This document shows, in pieces, positions 24,062 through 33,600 of a stretch of DNA of 35,496 nt; position 1 is the stretch's first letter, and the number at the start of each line of letters is the position of its first letter. The stretch is from assembly GCA_014728015.1 (NCBI GenBank), contig WJMI01000180.1, positions 1 to 35,496 on the forward strand, in the 5' to 3' direction. Position numbers and translations under genes: made by a program. The DNA is from Chitinivibrionales bacterium. Its GTDB lineage: Bacteria > Fibrobacterota > Chitinivibrionia > Chitinivibrionales > WJMI01. Below the pieces are notes generated by a model, which saw nothing but the letters and a program-made list of their open reading frames with translations, was not told the origin of the DNA and did no database searches.

Positions 24062-25144
24062 ATGGAAATGCGAAAACGAGTAGGGGCAATCCGCGCGCTT
24101 GGCCGCAAGATCGGCCGTCCTGTCAAACTGATGGAAGTTTGCGGGACGCACACCATGGCCGCATTTCGCAGCGGCCTGCGCCACCTGCTGCCGGAGAACG
24201 TATCGCTTCTGTCCGGCCCGGGGTGCCCGGTCTGCGTGACCCCCAACGAGTACCTCGATCGCGCAATCGCTATCGCAGAGCAATCCGATACCATGGTCGC
24301 GACGTTTGGCGACATGGTGCGCGTGCCGGGAACAAGAGAATCGCTTGAGACGGTACGTGCCGGCGGCGCGCGCATACACGTGGTCTATTCGCCTGCCGAA
24401 GCGGTCGTGTTTGCCCGGGAAAACCCGGGAACGCGAGTCGTGTTCCTCGGCGTCGGTTTCGAAACAACCACCCCGGCCATTGCCTGGACAATCAAAGAGG
24501 CCGCCGGGAACCAGGTTGACAACTACTCGGTGCTGTGCGGCCACAAGACAATCCCGCGGGCCATGTCAGCGCTGTGCGCGGCCGGAGAGCTCGACCTCGA
24601 CGGGTTCATATGTCCCGGGCATGTAAGTATAGTGATTGGCGCGGATGCCTACGGGCCCGTGTGCCGCGAGTGCGGCCTGCCCTGCGTGGTGACCGGATTC
24701 GAAGCGGCCGACATGCTGCAGGGCGTGGAGATGCTCTTGAGACAGATAGCGGAAAACCGCTCAGAGGTGGAAAACCAGTACACGAGATGTGTACGGGACA
24801 AAGGGAACACCACGGCGCTCGGACTCATCGAAGAGGTGTTTGAGCAGTGCGACGCATCCTGGCGCGGGATCGGTGTGATACCGGGGAGCGGGCTCAAGAT
24901 CCGCGGCTGCTTTGCCGCACATGATGCCGATCGCGTATTTGAGAAAATCTCCGTGCCCCCGGGCCGCGAGCGTTCGGGGTGCATATGCGGGCAGGTCATG
25001 CGCGGCATCAAAACACCACACGATTGCGCGCTGTTCGGAAAAGCGTGTACGCCGTCACAACCGGTTGGCGCGTGCATGGTTTCCAGCGAAGGCACCTGCG
25101 CGGCCTATTATAAGTACGCCCGGAAGAATGGAGACATGGAGTAA
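24062..25144 (+). CDS. hypD: Hydrogenase maturation protein HypD
   Basis: 360 aa, family length. LMEVCGTHT (Cys27), GPGCPVCVTP (Cys55, Cys58), VGFETTTP and CGHKTIP are the conserved blocks around the thiol-redox and iron-binding site. The C-terminal GCICG...HDCALFGKACTPSQPVGACMVSSEGTC cysteines hold the [4Fe-4S] cluster. HypD with HypC carries the iron atom while CO and cyanide are added using HypE. The final residues RKNGDME are encoded by the GGAGTA-type repeat, giving a tail that is unlikely to be part of the fold. No clear ribosome site precedes the ATG, so translation may depend on coupling or another signal. Confidence 0.95.
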   Translation: MEMRKRVGAIRALGRKIGRPVKLMEVCGTHTMAAFRSGLRHLLPENVSLLSGPGCPVCVTPNEYLDRAIAIAEQSDTMVATFGDMVRVPGTRESLETVRAGGARIHVVYSPAEAVVFARENPGTRVVFLGVGFETTTPAIAWTIKEAAGNQVDNYSVLCGHKTIPRAMSALCAAGELDLDGFICPGHVSIVIGADAYGPVCRECGLPCVVTGFEAADMLQGVEMLLRQIAENRSEVENQYTRCVRDKGNTTALGLIEEVFEQCDASWRGIGVIPGSGLKIRGCFAAHDADRVFEKISVPPGRERSGCICGQVMRGIKTPHDCALFGKACTPSQPVGACMVSSEGTCAAYYKYARKNGDME

Positions 25145-25199
25145 CAGAATGCTGTATTTGCGTGTACGCGCTCCTCGAAGTGCAGTACTCCAATGCTCC
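25124..25199. repeat. GGAGTA-type inverted repeat spanning hypD end and hypD-hypE gap
   Basis: GGAGACATGGAGTA (25130-25143) and TACTCCAATGCTCC (25186-25199) are inverted copies matching at 11 of 14 positions. The left edge AAGAATGGA followed by ATGGAGTA and GAATGCTG matches the element in the hypF-hypC gap. The hypD stop codon lies in the left arm. Confidence 0.5.
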
Positions 25200-25210
25200 C
25201 TCAACAGCCT

Positions 25211-26221
25211 ATGACAAACAATCTTATTACTCTCGCGCACGGGGGCGGCGGCGAGCGAACGCACGCGCTGATACGTGATGTAGTCCTGCGCTATCTGGGA
25301 AATCCCACTCTAAATTGTCTGGATGACGGGGCCTGCATTGAGATTGCCGAGTCGCGCCTGGTGATGACGACCGATTCGTATGTGGTTGATCCAATCTTCT
25401 TTCCCGGCGGCGATATAGGAAAACTCTCGGTGTGCGGCACGATCAACGACCTGGTCATGCAGGGCGGCGATCCGCGTTTCATGAGTCTCGGTCTGATCCT
25501 CGAAGAGGGATTGCGGGTGGCGGATCTCGAACAGGTGATCGCATCGGCGGCCGGCGTACTCCAAAGCACCGGCGTGGCCGTGGTTACGGGCGATACCAAG
25601 GTTGTCGAGCGGGGAAAGGGAGGCGGGGTATTCATCAACACGACCGGCATTGGCGCGCGCCGTGAGGGCATCGATGTGCACGTCGGCAATGCGCGCCCCG
25701 GCGACAGCGTGATTGTGTCGGGTACTATCGGCGACCATGGCATCGCCGTGATGAGCGCTCGCGAAGGATTGCGGTTTGAGTCGGATATTGTCAGTGACGT
25801 TGCGCCGCTATGGGGTATGATAAAGCCGCTGTGGGATGAAGGCATCCCCCTCCGATGCCTCCGCGATCCCACCCGCGGCGGTGTTGCCGCCGCGCTGTGC
25901 GATATCGCCCGGGCATCGGGAGCGGGCATTCGGGTCCGCGAGAAGACCCTTCCCGTGCGGCGGCAGGTACGGGGCGCGTGCGATCTTCTGGGGCTTGATC
26001 CGCTCGAAGTGGCCAACGAGGGCAAGGCGATAGTTGTCTGTGATCCCTCGAGTACCGAGCGCGCGCTTGCGATCCTCAAGCAGAGTGATTCTGGCCGCGA
26101 TGCGACCGAAGTCGGCACGGTGGTCGAGAGCCATCCGGGCACCGTGGTCATGGAGACACGCATTGGCGCCGAGCGTATCGTGGATGTCCCCTCCGGCGAA
26201 CAGTTGCCCCGAATCTGCTAG
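25211..26221 (+). CDS. hypE: Hydrogenase maturation protein HypE
   Basis: 336 aa from the ATG at 25211 (MTNNLITLAHGGGGERTHALI); the track's ATG at 25193 lies inside the repeat arm and is less likely. AIR-synthase-like fold with ITLAHGGGG, LDDGACI, VMTTDSYVVDPIFFPGGDIGKL, VVTGDTKVVERGKGGG and CLRDPTRGG, which form the ATP site. The C-terminus is PRIC, with the terminal Cys that receives carbamoyl from HypF and is dehydrated to thiocyanate for transfer to iron. All expected features are present. hypA and hypB (nickel insertion) do not follow; the next gene is a porin 122 bases away. Confidence 0.96.
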   Translation: MTNNLITLAHGGGGERTHALIRDVVLRYLGNPTLNCLDDGACIEIAESRLVMTTDSYVVDPIFFPGGDIGKLSVCGTINDLVMQGGDPRFMSLGLILEEGLRVADLEQVIASAAGVLQSTGVAVVTGDTKVVERGKGGGVFINTTGIGARREGIDVHVGNARPGDSVIVSGTIGDHGIAVMSAREGLRFESDIVSDVAPLWGMIKPLWDEGIPLRCLRDPTRGGVAAALCDIARASGAGIRVREKTLPVRRQVRGACDLLGLDPLEVANEGKAIVVCDPSSTERALAILKQSDSGRDATEVGTVVESHPGTVVMETRIGAERIVDVPSGEQLPRIC

Positions 26222-26343
26222 ATATATAGTTTTACAGGATTTTGCCGGCATGCTGCGGCACTCCCGCTCCTGTGGCCGTCGAAATCTTCCTGCGGACATT
26301 GCACGATCCAAATAACCCCCCACTGTAGAAGGAGGAGTGGAAG

Positions 26344-27435
26344 ATGAGAAAGACACCGGTACTGATACTGATTGCGGTCCTGTGTACCGCGGGCCTTGCC
26401 GCCAAACCCGAGCTTCAGCCGTACGGATTTCTCAAGGGCGATTTCTACTACGCCAGCAACAAAGTCGCATCGTGGCTGAACTCCACGCCGACTGCGGTGA
26501 CACAAGCGGTCGGTGATGGGCCTTCGACTATGGCGTTCAGCGCCGCGCACTCGCGTTTCGGGCTCACCGGCAGCGTTGACGTAGACCGCGTGACCATCGG
26601 GGGAAAACTGGAGCTCGACTTTTTCTCGGTTTACACCAACACCAACGCGAACGCGAACCCGCGCATGCGCCAGGCATACGCATGGGTACGGATGCGTAAG
26701 GGGCTGGAATTGCGCGCGGGCCAGCAGTGGGACGTGTTCTCGCCACTCAATCCGACGACCAATAACACCAATGCGAATATGTGGTATGTGGGCAACTACG
26801 GGTTCCGCCGTCCGATGTTTCAGCTCCTGTATACGCTTGACCTCGGCTCCGTGGTTCCCTGCATTCAGGTCTCCGCGGGTGAAGGCGCCAAGGAAGGCGA
26901 TGCAACGCTTGGCGGCGACAATCTGTCGCTCACGCCCATGCTGCAGGGACGGCTCAGTGCCGCAGTCGTGAAGATCGTCACTATCGGCGTGGCCGGGACC
27001 TATGCCGCGTTCGACAGCGATCGCGATCTGACCGCCGCCGGATTCAGCGCGGATCTCAACGCCGCTATTCACCGGCTGTTCGCGCTGAAAGGAGAGTTCT
27101 GTTTCGGGTCGAACCTCAACAACGCCAACATTTTTACCATTGGCGGGAGCGGCAGCGCGGATCACGCGGTGGAAAACATCGGGTTCTGGGTCAACGTTAT
27201 CTCCAAGCCCCTTGACTTTCTCCATGTGGCCGCGGGTGTCGGCCAGGAACAGATAATCAGCGAGATAGCCGCGGCAGACCTTGAGAAGAACTTCACCGTG
27301 TTTGGCGATCTGATAATTCCCATCGGCGAGCATTTCTCCCTTGCCGGTGAGTATCAGTTTATCCAGAGCTCGCCCAAGCAAGGCGATGCCGCCAACGCGA
27401 GTGTCGTGGATATTGCCGGAAAAATCTCGTTCTGA
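26344..27435 (+). CDS. Outer-membrane porin-like beta-barrel protein
   Basis: 363 aa with GAAGGAGGAG eight bases before the ATG, a clean signal peptide (MRKTPVLILIAVLCTAGLAA) and a C-terminal Phe (VDIAGKISF), the usual signal for BAM insertion. The body is a series of amphipathic strands (GFLKGDFYYAS, SRFGLTGSVD, VTIGGKLELDFF, YAWVRMRKGLELRAGQQWD), as in DcaP-like and other diffusion porins, and an Asn-rich loop (YTNTNANANPRM). It probably lets small solutes across the outer membrane; specificity is unknown. It has its own ribosome site and a very strong terminator, so it is likely an independent, well-expressed gene, and evidence that the organism is diderm. Confidence 0.85.
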   Translation: MRKTPVLILIAVLCTAGLAAKPELQPYGFLKGDFYYASNKVASWLNSTPTAVTQAVGDGPSTMAFSAAHSRFGLTGSVDVDRVTIGGKLELDFFSVYTNTNANANPRMRQAYAWVRMRKGLELRAGQQWDVFSPLNPTTNNTNANMWYVGNYGFRRPMFQLLYTLDLGSVVPCIQVSAGEGAKEGDATLGGDNLSLTPMLQGRLSAAVVKIVTIGVAGTYAAFDSDRDLTAAGFSADLNAAIHRLFALKGEFCFGSNLNNANIFTIGGSGSADHAVENIGFWVNVISKPLDFLHVAAGVGQEQIISEIAAADLEKNFTVFGDLIIPIGEHFSLAGEYQFIQSSPKQGDAANASVVDIAGKISF

Positions 27436-27446
27436 GCCAATAATCC

Positions 27447-27462
27447 GTCCCGCCGGCGGGAC
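27447..27462. repeat. Perfect 16-base palindrome after the porin gene
   Basis: GTCCCGCCGGCGGGAC reads the same on both strands. It lies 12 bases after the porin stop and before the terminator hairpin. It has no loop, so an RNA hairpin would be strained; a protein-binding site is possible. Confidence 0.4.
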
Positions 27463-27480
27463 ACAGCAGACACGGATGAA

Positions 27481-27528
27481 GGGCCGCGGAAACCGGTTTA
27501 TGGAGGGTTCCCGCGGCCCGTTTCTTTT
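27481..27528 (+). terminator. Rho-independent terminator of the porin gene
   Basis: GGGCCGCGG (27481-27489) pairs with CCGCGGCCC (27511-27519); after one A-C mismatch four more pairs (AACC/GGTT) extend the stem inward. The T-rich tail tttctttt follows at 27521-27528. The stem also lies after the convergent DUF6485-like gene but has no T-run on that side. Confidence 0.9.
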
Positions 27529-27552
27529 ACGAGCTTCTCAAAGTCAATCCGG

Positions 27553-27765
27553 CTACCACCATCTGCCGCGCTTCTGGTAGGTCGCGACAAACGTCTCGAT
27601 TGAGCGGTCATAGCTCTGCTCAACGTCGTTGGGGAAGAAGCAGGCGGGAAACTCGCCCATGCGCCAGTGGTACTGGATACATTCGCAACATATGCCTTTC
27701 CTGCTGCAGGGCTCGTAGGAGCAGTTGCAGCGTGACTTATTCTTGGCAACAGTGCATTCTCTCAT
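27553..27765 (-). CDS. Small cysteine-rich protein, DUF6485-like
   Basis: 70 aa from the ATG at 27765, with GGGAGGT just upstream; the track's longer start is rejected. Eight Cys at residues 4, 13, 15, 20, 26, 27, 29 and 42 ([19 protein letters not shown]) and a C-terminal [15 protein letters not shown] helix match what I recall of DUF6485, a small protein of anaerobic bacteria and archaea. A metal or Fe-S site is likely from the Cys pattern; function unknown. It converges on the porin and diverges from the hydrolase gene. Confidence 0.8.
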   Translation of the reverse strand: MRECTVAKNKSRCNCSYEPCSRKGICCECIQYHWRMGEFPACFFPNDVEQSYDRSIETFVATYQKRGRWW

Positions 27766-27878
27766 GTGGGACCTCCCGCTAGAGTAGTGCTCGCGACTGC
27801 TTTGCGACACGCATCATACAGAAAATATGCCGATGCCACCCCTGCGCAACAGCGTGCAGTATCACGTATTTTTGCGGC

Positions 27879-28949
27879 ATGTCTTTTCGTACTGTGATCC
27901 GGGTGTGCCTGTGCGCTGTGCTGGCCGGGCGGCTCGGCCGGGCCCACGGGGCATCGTGTGGTGATGCCGTGCCGCCGATCGATTCCGGATGCGGAGCCGG
28001 GGGCGCGTATGCAGTTGCCGTTGATACTCTTGTCAACTGCCGGGGGACGCGCTACCCGACGTATGTTTGCCGGCCTGAAGGAGCGCGCGGGCCGCTCCCT
28101 CTTGTGTTCTTCCTGCATGGTCTGGGCACGAACAGTCCCGCCGCATACGATCATATCACGCGCCACCTTGCCGCGCGCGGATGCTGCGTTGTCATGCCGC
28201 ACTACCGGATATCGTCGTTTCCCGCGCAGCGGCGCACGTATCGCGGGATTTACAGGCGGATGCTGTGCGCGGCCGCGGAACTGGAACTGACCGTAGACAC
28301 GACCAGGATTGGCTTTGTGGGGCATTCATTCGGCGGCGCGGCCATCCCGGCCCTCGCGCTGCGGCTTCTCACTCAGCGCGGATGGGGCGCGCGCGCTGCG
28401 TTCATGTACATCATGGCGCCGCACTTCGTATTCGGCATCACGGAGAAGGAGCTTCGGGAGTTTCCTTCGCATGTGAAGATGCTTGTGCAGGTCTACGAAG
28501 AAGATGACTGCAATGATCACAAAATAGCGAGTCACCTGTTCGAGACCATTGGTGTCCCTGACAGCGCGAAGGGGTACATGATGCTTGTGAGTGATTCCTC
28601 GGCCGCGGTTGGATGCAGGCTGTGTGCCGATCATTCAACACCGTGCGGGCCGGGGGACGAGCTCGGGGAGATTGACGGGCTTGACTACTACGGCGTATAC
28701 CGCCCGCTGGATGCGCTGGCCGCATGTACCTTTTCCGGAAAAGGCGGCTGCCGGGATGCCGCTCTCAAAACAGAGGATGAACGGTATTTCATGGGGGTAT
28801 GGCAGGACGGGCGCCCGGTACGCCCGGCTTTCGTGAGCGATAGACCCGAAGTCCGCGCGCCGAGAGAGCAGTTCTTCTTTCACTGGGAGCATCCCTGGAA
28901 CCCGTTTCACCCGACCCGACGGCGACGGCGGTTCTTGATGCGATGGTAG
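27879..28949 (+). CDS. Secreted alpha/beta hydrolase
   Basis: 356 aa with a signal peptide (MSFRTVIRVCLCAVLAGRLGRAHG). FFLHGLG (about 77-83) is the oxyanion-hole motif and GHSFGG (148-153, Ser150) the nucleophile elbow; HSTPCG or the nearby region may supply the late His. The layout resembles dienelactone-hydrolase, cutinase and PET-hydrolase-like esterases. The protein has about a dozen cysteines spread through the mature part (CGD, CGAGG, NCRG, CCVV, CRLCAD), suggesting disulfides outside the cytoplasm. The C-terminus is basic (HPTRRRRRFLMRW), unusual for a secreted esterase. No ribosome site is visible before the ATG. It is followed after 100 bases by the DUF1598-like gene. Confidence 0.78.
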   Translation: MSFRTVIRVCLCAVLAGRLGRAHGASCGDAVPPIDSGCGAGGAYAVAVDTLVNCRGTRYPTYVCRPEGARGPLPLVFFLHGLGTNSPAAYDHITRHLAARGCCVVMPHYRISSFPAQRRTYRGIYRRMLCAAAELELTVDTTRIGFVGHSFGGAAIPALALRLLTQRGWGARAAFMYIMAPHFVFGITEKELREFPSHVKMLVQVYEEDDCNDHKIASHLFETIGVPDSAKGYMMLVSDSSAAVGCRLCADHSTPCGPGDELGEIDGLDYYGVYRPLDALAACTFSGKGGCRDAALKTEDERYFMGVWQDGRPVRPAFVSDRPEVRAPREQFFFHWEHPWNPFHPTRRRRRFLMRW

Positions 28950-29049
28950 CCTGTCCCCAATTGGCAGAACCCCAACAGCAACCCTCATCAGCCTCTTCCT
29001 TCCAAATATCATATTTTTTTACGGAATACACGGAAAGGAGCCAAGGGGA

Positions 29050-30336
29050 ATGGCCGCCCGCGCGCGAAAGAGCATAGTACTGGCTGCTGTACTTGCAGCA
29101 GGGACATGCCTGCCTGCCCCTGCCGCAACCTGGTGCGCGTTTTCCCTGCGCGCGTTCGCACAGCGGCACGCGACATGCGCGGAAAAAACACCGTGCCGGG
29201 AGGAGCTTCAGCACTGCGGCGGCATTACCAGGCTCATGGGGTATGTTGTCGATGCCGAACATCGCGATATCCTCCTTGTCGGTCGCGCGGTGCCCGGACG
29301 GCCCGCCGCACGCACGGAGGATTTTGTGGTAGCGCTGCGCAATGCATACCTGAAATACGCGAAGCGCAAAGGCAACACCATGCTGTATGCGGCGCCGACA
29401 TGTTCCATTGATCCTGACCCCCGCATGCTCAAGAAGCTTGCCGGGATTGGCCAGAGGATCATGGGCAAACAGCTTTCCGAAGAAGAATTCGGCGAGGTGG
29501 TCGATGCGTGGAAAAAGACCTGCCGCGCGCCGCAGACGGTCCGGATACTGGGCATTCCCAGGAACACGCGCTTTGCCCGGGTCATGGTGGATGCAGACTA
29601 CCAGCTCAAGAAGCTCGTTGACGGGAGCGACACTCTTTCAATTCCCGGATTTTCCAGCCATACACACATGATTCTGAATCAGTCGAAAAAGGAATTTCTG
29701 GCAGGCACGCCCCTGTCGGCACGCCCCTCCATGCTCAACCGGTACTGGTTTACGCCCGGCACTCTGCACGCCGAACACGATGGCGGTACCGTGCTTCTGC
29801 GGAGCTGCGCTGTCGAAGTGCTTACCGAAGAGGAAATGCTGGCGGCGCGCGGCGAGCGTACACAGACCGGCCGTGCCGATGCGCTTGCCGCGAAGTTCGC
29901 AAGTGACTTCGGCGCGCATTTTGGCGACATCGCCGCGAAACGCGCCATCTATCTGGAGTTGGAGAACCTGTATCGGTTTGTTCTGGCGGCGCAAATCATG
30001 AAAGAGCAAGACGCCCTTACGACGGCGGGTTTTGAGGCCGGCTACCTGCTTGAGGATCTCCCGGTGCGCGAAGTGAAAGTCGCGGGGAGCGTTCCGGGAT
30101 GGTCCAGCTATGCGTATGAAACAAGCGAGCGTCCTGAGAACGGCGGCAAGCGGGTTGCCACGTTCAGGATTCCCTCGTGCGGCGGCGTGAGCATGGACAT
30201 CCGGGTGACCGATAAGGTGCTGGTGCGGGAGAAAAACAGGGCCATGAGCCGCCTTGGCAAGGAAGCTGTCTCAAACAGGCCGTCCGGTACGAGCCTGTCA
30301 TGGGAATTTAGGGCGCCGGCCGGCATAGAGAAGTAG
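29050..30336 (+). CDS. Secreted DUF1598-like protein
   Basis: 428 aa with AAGGGGA just before the ATG and a signal peptide (about 1-26, AAVLAAGTCLPAPAA). The middle carries the block I associate with DUF1598: LGIPRNTRFARVMVDADYQLKKL (about 172-194) followed by IPGFSSH. Such proteins were first noted in planctomycetes and have no known function. An upstream part (60-100) reads as a small domain, GYVVDAEHRDILLVGRAVPGRP, also usual for the group, and the C-terminal third is helical then beta. Cys residues near the N-terminus (29, 43, 49, 56) may form disulfides. It may be co-transcribed with the hydrolase. The DUF name is from memory. Confidence 0.68.
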   Translation: MAARARKSIVLAAVLAAGTCLPAPAATWCAFSLRAFAQRHATCAEKTPCREELQHCGGITRLMGYVVDAEHRDILLVGRAVPGRPAARTEDFVVALRNAYLKYAKRKGNTMLYAAPTCSIDPDPRMLKKLAGIGQRIMGKQLSEEEFGEVVDAWKKTCRAPQTVRILGIPRNTRFARVMVDADYQLKKLVDGSDTLSIPGFSSHTHMILNQSKKEFLAGTPLSARPSMLNRYWFTPGTLHAEHDGGTVLLRSCAVEVLTEEEMLAARGERTQTGRADALAAKFASDFGAHFGDIAAKRAIYLELENLYRFVLAAQIMKEQDALTTAGFEAGYLLEDLPVREVKVAGSVPGWSSYAYETSERPENGGKRVATFRIPSCGGVSMDIRVTDKVLVREKNRAMSRLGKEAVSNRPSGTSLSWEFRAPAGIEK

Positions 30337-30649
30337 GGCAGTACAGGGCTGATGCGGTATCTTGACAGAAAGATATCTCCATGCCTACCCAAAGCGAGCC
30401 ACCCCGGCAAATTCCCTGCCCGGCGCCACTGCTTTCGTATCTACCTCCAAATCAAAACGTTAGGCTTTCAGGTAGGCCGAGGCGTACTGGCTGAAGGCCC
30501 GGCAAGATCAGAAACACTATTGACATATTGAAGAATCGCGCTTACATTATAGAGGCTGCTCTGGACCCCGTCACGGCTCCGATACGTGTCTCTGCCGGAC
30601 CCCCATCCGGCGGAATCGGCGCCAAAACAGCAATCGTCAGCGGAACGGA
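30337..30649. other. Intergenic region, 313 bases, with one good promoter
   Basis: Between the DUF1598-like gene and the modular esterase gene. The only clear signal is the promoter listed separately. A CTACCT...AGGTAG inverted pair near 30440-30476 is loose. No terminator with a T-run, small ORF with a ribosome site, or RNA family was recognised. Confidence 0.4.
30520..30548 (+). promoter_or_regulatory. Sigma70-type promoter of the modular esterase gene
   Basis: TTGACA (consensus), 17 bases, TACATT (4/6 to TATAAT). It lies about 100 bases before the ATG at 30650, in an AT-rich patch inside GC-rich DNA. Best promoter match in the window. Confidence 0.65.
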
Positions 30650-33600
30650 ATGACACACACAGTTCCCAAGGCCTGCGGGGTGCATACCGCCTGCGCGGGA
30701 GTACATCTCCTGGTCCGCAGTGCGCTTCTCCTGCTGATTGGCGGAGTGATGTTCTTTGCGGCATCCGCTCCGCCCGTGGCTGATGCCGGACCGGATCAGA
30801 CCGTTGCCGCACATGACAGTGTTGTGCTCGACGGGTCTTCGAGCTACGACCCCGACTCCGATCCCATGACCTTCCAATGGACCCAGGTGAACGGGCGGCC
30901 GCTAGCTATCAACAATCCAACGGCCCCAATCGCATCGTTTGATGCATCCGAAGTACTCGGGCTGGACTCCGTGTTTATCGAGCTCGAGGTGACTGGCGGC
31001 GGCCAGAGCGACAAGGACACTGTTACGGTGTATGTCAGCGAGCCGGACGGGTGGGCCGCGTTTGCAAACGGCGGCGATGTGTACGTCTGCCGGCTCGGCG
31101 GGACGGCGAGCAAGCTCTACAGCACCGGTACGGTCAGCCATGCCTGCTGGTCCGCGCAGGGGAAATACATCTATTTCATCAGAACGGATCCGAGTCCCGA
31201 CGAGATCTGGGTGATGAACAACGACGGGTCCAACCCGAAGAAGCTTTGCGATGCGAATAATACCGGCTACTGTCCGATAGGATCCTACCGCCCTGATGCT
31301 GAATACGTTCTGTACCTCGACACCGGCGCGAAAAAATTCTACAAGGTCAGCGCTGCTGACGGCACCAAAACCCTGATCCACACCGAGTCCTCGTCGATTA
31401 CCTGGGAAGGTGAAATAGGTATCAGCAGGGACGGTACCCGTATGGCGGCGCGGGGAAGCCACGACCTGCACGCGATCACTGTCGGCAGTCCGTCAAGCAC
31501 GGTCGTGTACAAATACGGCCAGTGCTCGGCCGGCATCTCGCCCAGCGGCGAGCTGCTCACGCAAAACGTGACCGGCCACAAAATCCTCGTCATACATGGC
31601 TGGCCCGCCGGAGGGGTTGACACACTCCATAACCCCGACACCAGCAGTCTCCAGTGGGACAACCAGAAGTTTGTCGAAAACAGCAACAACTATATCGTCT
31701 GGATGCTCAACCAGGGCGGCCCGCGCATCGGCATCAATCATGTACCTGCCGACAGTTGTATCACCATCTGTAACATGACCTCCGACTATCCTGACTTCAT
31801 ATTCGGCGATCTGCCTTCATCCTCGGCGCCGCAGATCTCGATAACCTCCCCAGTCGACGGCGCCCAATGTACCGAGGGTGATAACATCACGATCGAGGCG
31901 GGCGTCACGGCAAACGGACACACCGTCGACAGTGTGGTCTTCTTTGAGGGCGCCAACCGGCTGGGCGCAGATGCCGCTCCCGCATACTCATACACCTGGA
32001 CAAGCGTTTCTGCGGGTGACTACTCGCTGGGCGCGGTCGTACACTATGACGGCTCCGGGAGCGGGAATTCCGCACCGGTTGACATTGCGGTCAATCCGGA
32101 GCCGCCGCCCGCGATCGATTTCAGCGGCACGCCGCAGAGCGGGGCACACCCGCTCGAAGTCACATTTGGCGCGACCAACACGGGCGGTACCGTGAGCTCG
32201 TGGTCGTGGGATTTCGGGGACGGCGCTTCCAGCACGGCGCAGAACCCGACGCATACGTACAATTTACCCGGCACGTACACTGTGTCGCTGACAGCCACTG
32301 GCCCGGGCGGCAATGATACTGAAACCAAAGAGGGCTACATTGCCGCCGCATGGCGCATCATGCCCCTGGGCGATTCCAATACCCGCGGCAAGGGCGGATA
32401 CGAGTACCGGTCGAGTCTCCGCGATGCGCTTATCGCCGACGGCTATCCCGCGGCAATGCTTGACTATATCGGATCGGGTGTTAGCGCGGGCGGGGCGCAT
32501 GGTCCCGGGCCCGATGCGGACACGGAGTACACGCAGGCGCAGAAAGATGTCCTCGGTAACGATCTCGAGCATGAAGGATGGGGGGGGTATGTCATCGACG
32601 GGAACGGGTTTTCCGCCGACGGTATCAAGGAGAACGTCGACACGTGGCTCACCGCAAGCGACCCGGACATTGTCATCCTCATGATCGGCACCAATGACAT
32701 CGCAAAAGATCTGTCCGGCGATATGGTGACCAGGCTCTCCGGGCTCATCGACCAGATTACCGCCCATTCGTCATTCACCGACGGCCGTTCCTATCTCATG
32801 ATCGGCTCGATTCCGCCAATCGTGAATGCATCCCAGCATGAAAAGGCCGTGATGTACAACAGCCAGATTCCCTCGCTTGTGCTTCAGAAAGTGCAGGCCG
32901 GGAAGAATGTATCATTTGTCGATTTGTACAGCGCGGTCGATGTTTCCTCCGACATGCAGGACAACCTGCACCCCAACAGTTCCGGGTACGCAAATATCGG
33001 CAGCATGCTGTACGGGTTCATGCACTCGCCTCTGGCCCGCAACAATCCGCCTTCCATCGTCCTGACAGCGCCGGCTGACAGCTCTCTGTTCGACGGCGGC
33101 GCAGACGTAGACCTGTCCGCCGATTCGTACGATTCCGACGGCAACGTGGTCAAGGTTGAGTTCTTTGAAGGTACGACCAAGCTCGGCGAGGACCTTGACG
33201 GTGGCAACGGGTGGGGCCTGACATGGTCATCCGTGCCGTGCGGGGAATATTCCCTGACGGCGCACGCCACGGATGATTCCGGTTATACCACGAAATCACC
33301 TGCCATTGTACTCACGGTCAACACGCCGCCGGTCCTGAGTGCGATAGGAAACCGGAGTGGCGATGAAACGCTACTCTTACGTTTCGGCGTGAAGGCGACT
33401 GACAGCGACGGTCACGCCCTTACGCTGGATGCCGCGGGAATGCCTGCCGGCGCATCGTTTGTCGATCATGGCAACGACTCGGGTACATTCTCCTGGACGC
33501 CGGCGTACAGCGATTCCGGACAGCATACTGTCACTTTTTCGGCAAGCGATGGCGGCCTGTCGGATGAAGAGACGGTCACCATCACGGTGGCAAACGTGAA

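Noticed and set aside
25130-25199. Inverted repeat in the hypD-hypE gap as a terminator
   Set aside because: The stem is imperfect with a 42-base loop and no T-run, and hypE should be co-transcribed; a repeat element is a better reading.
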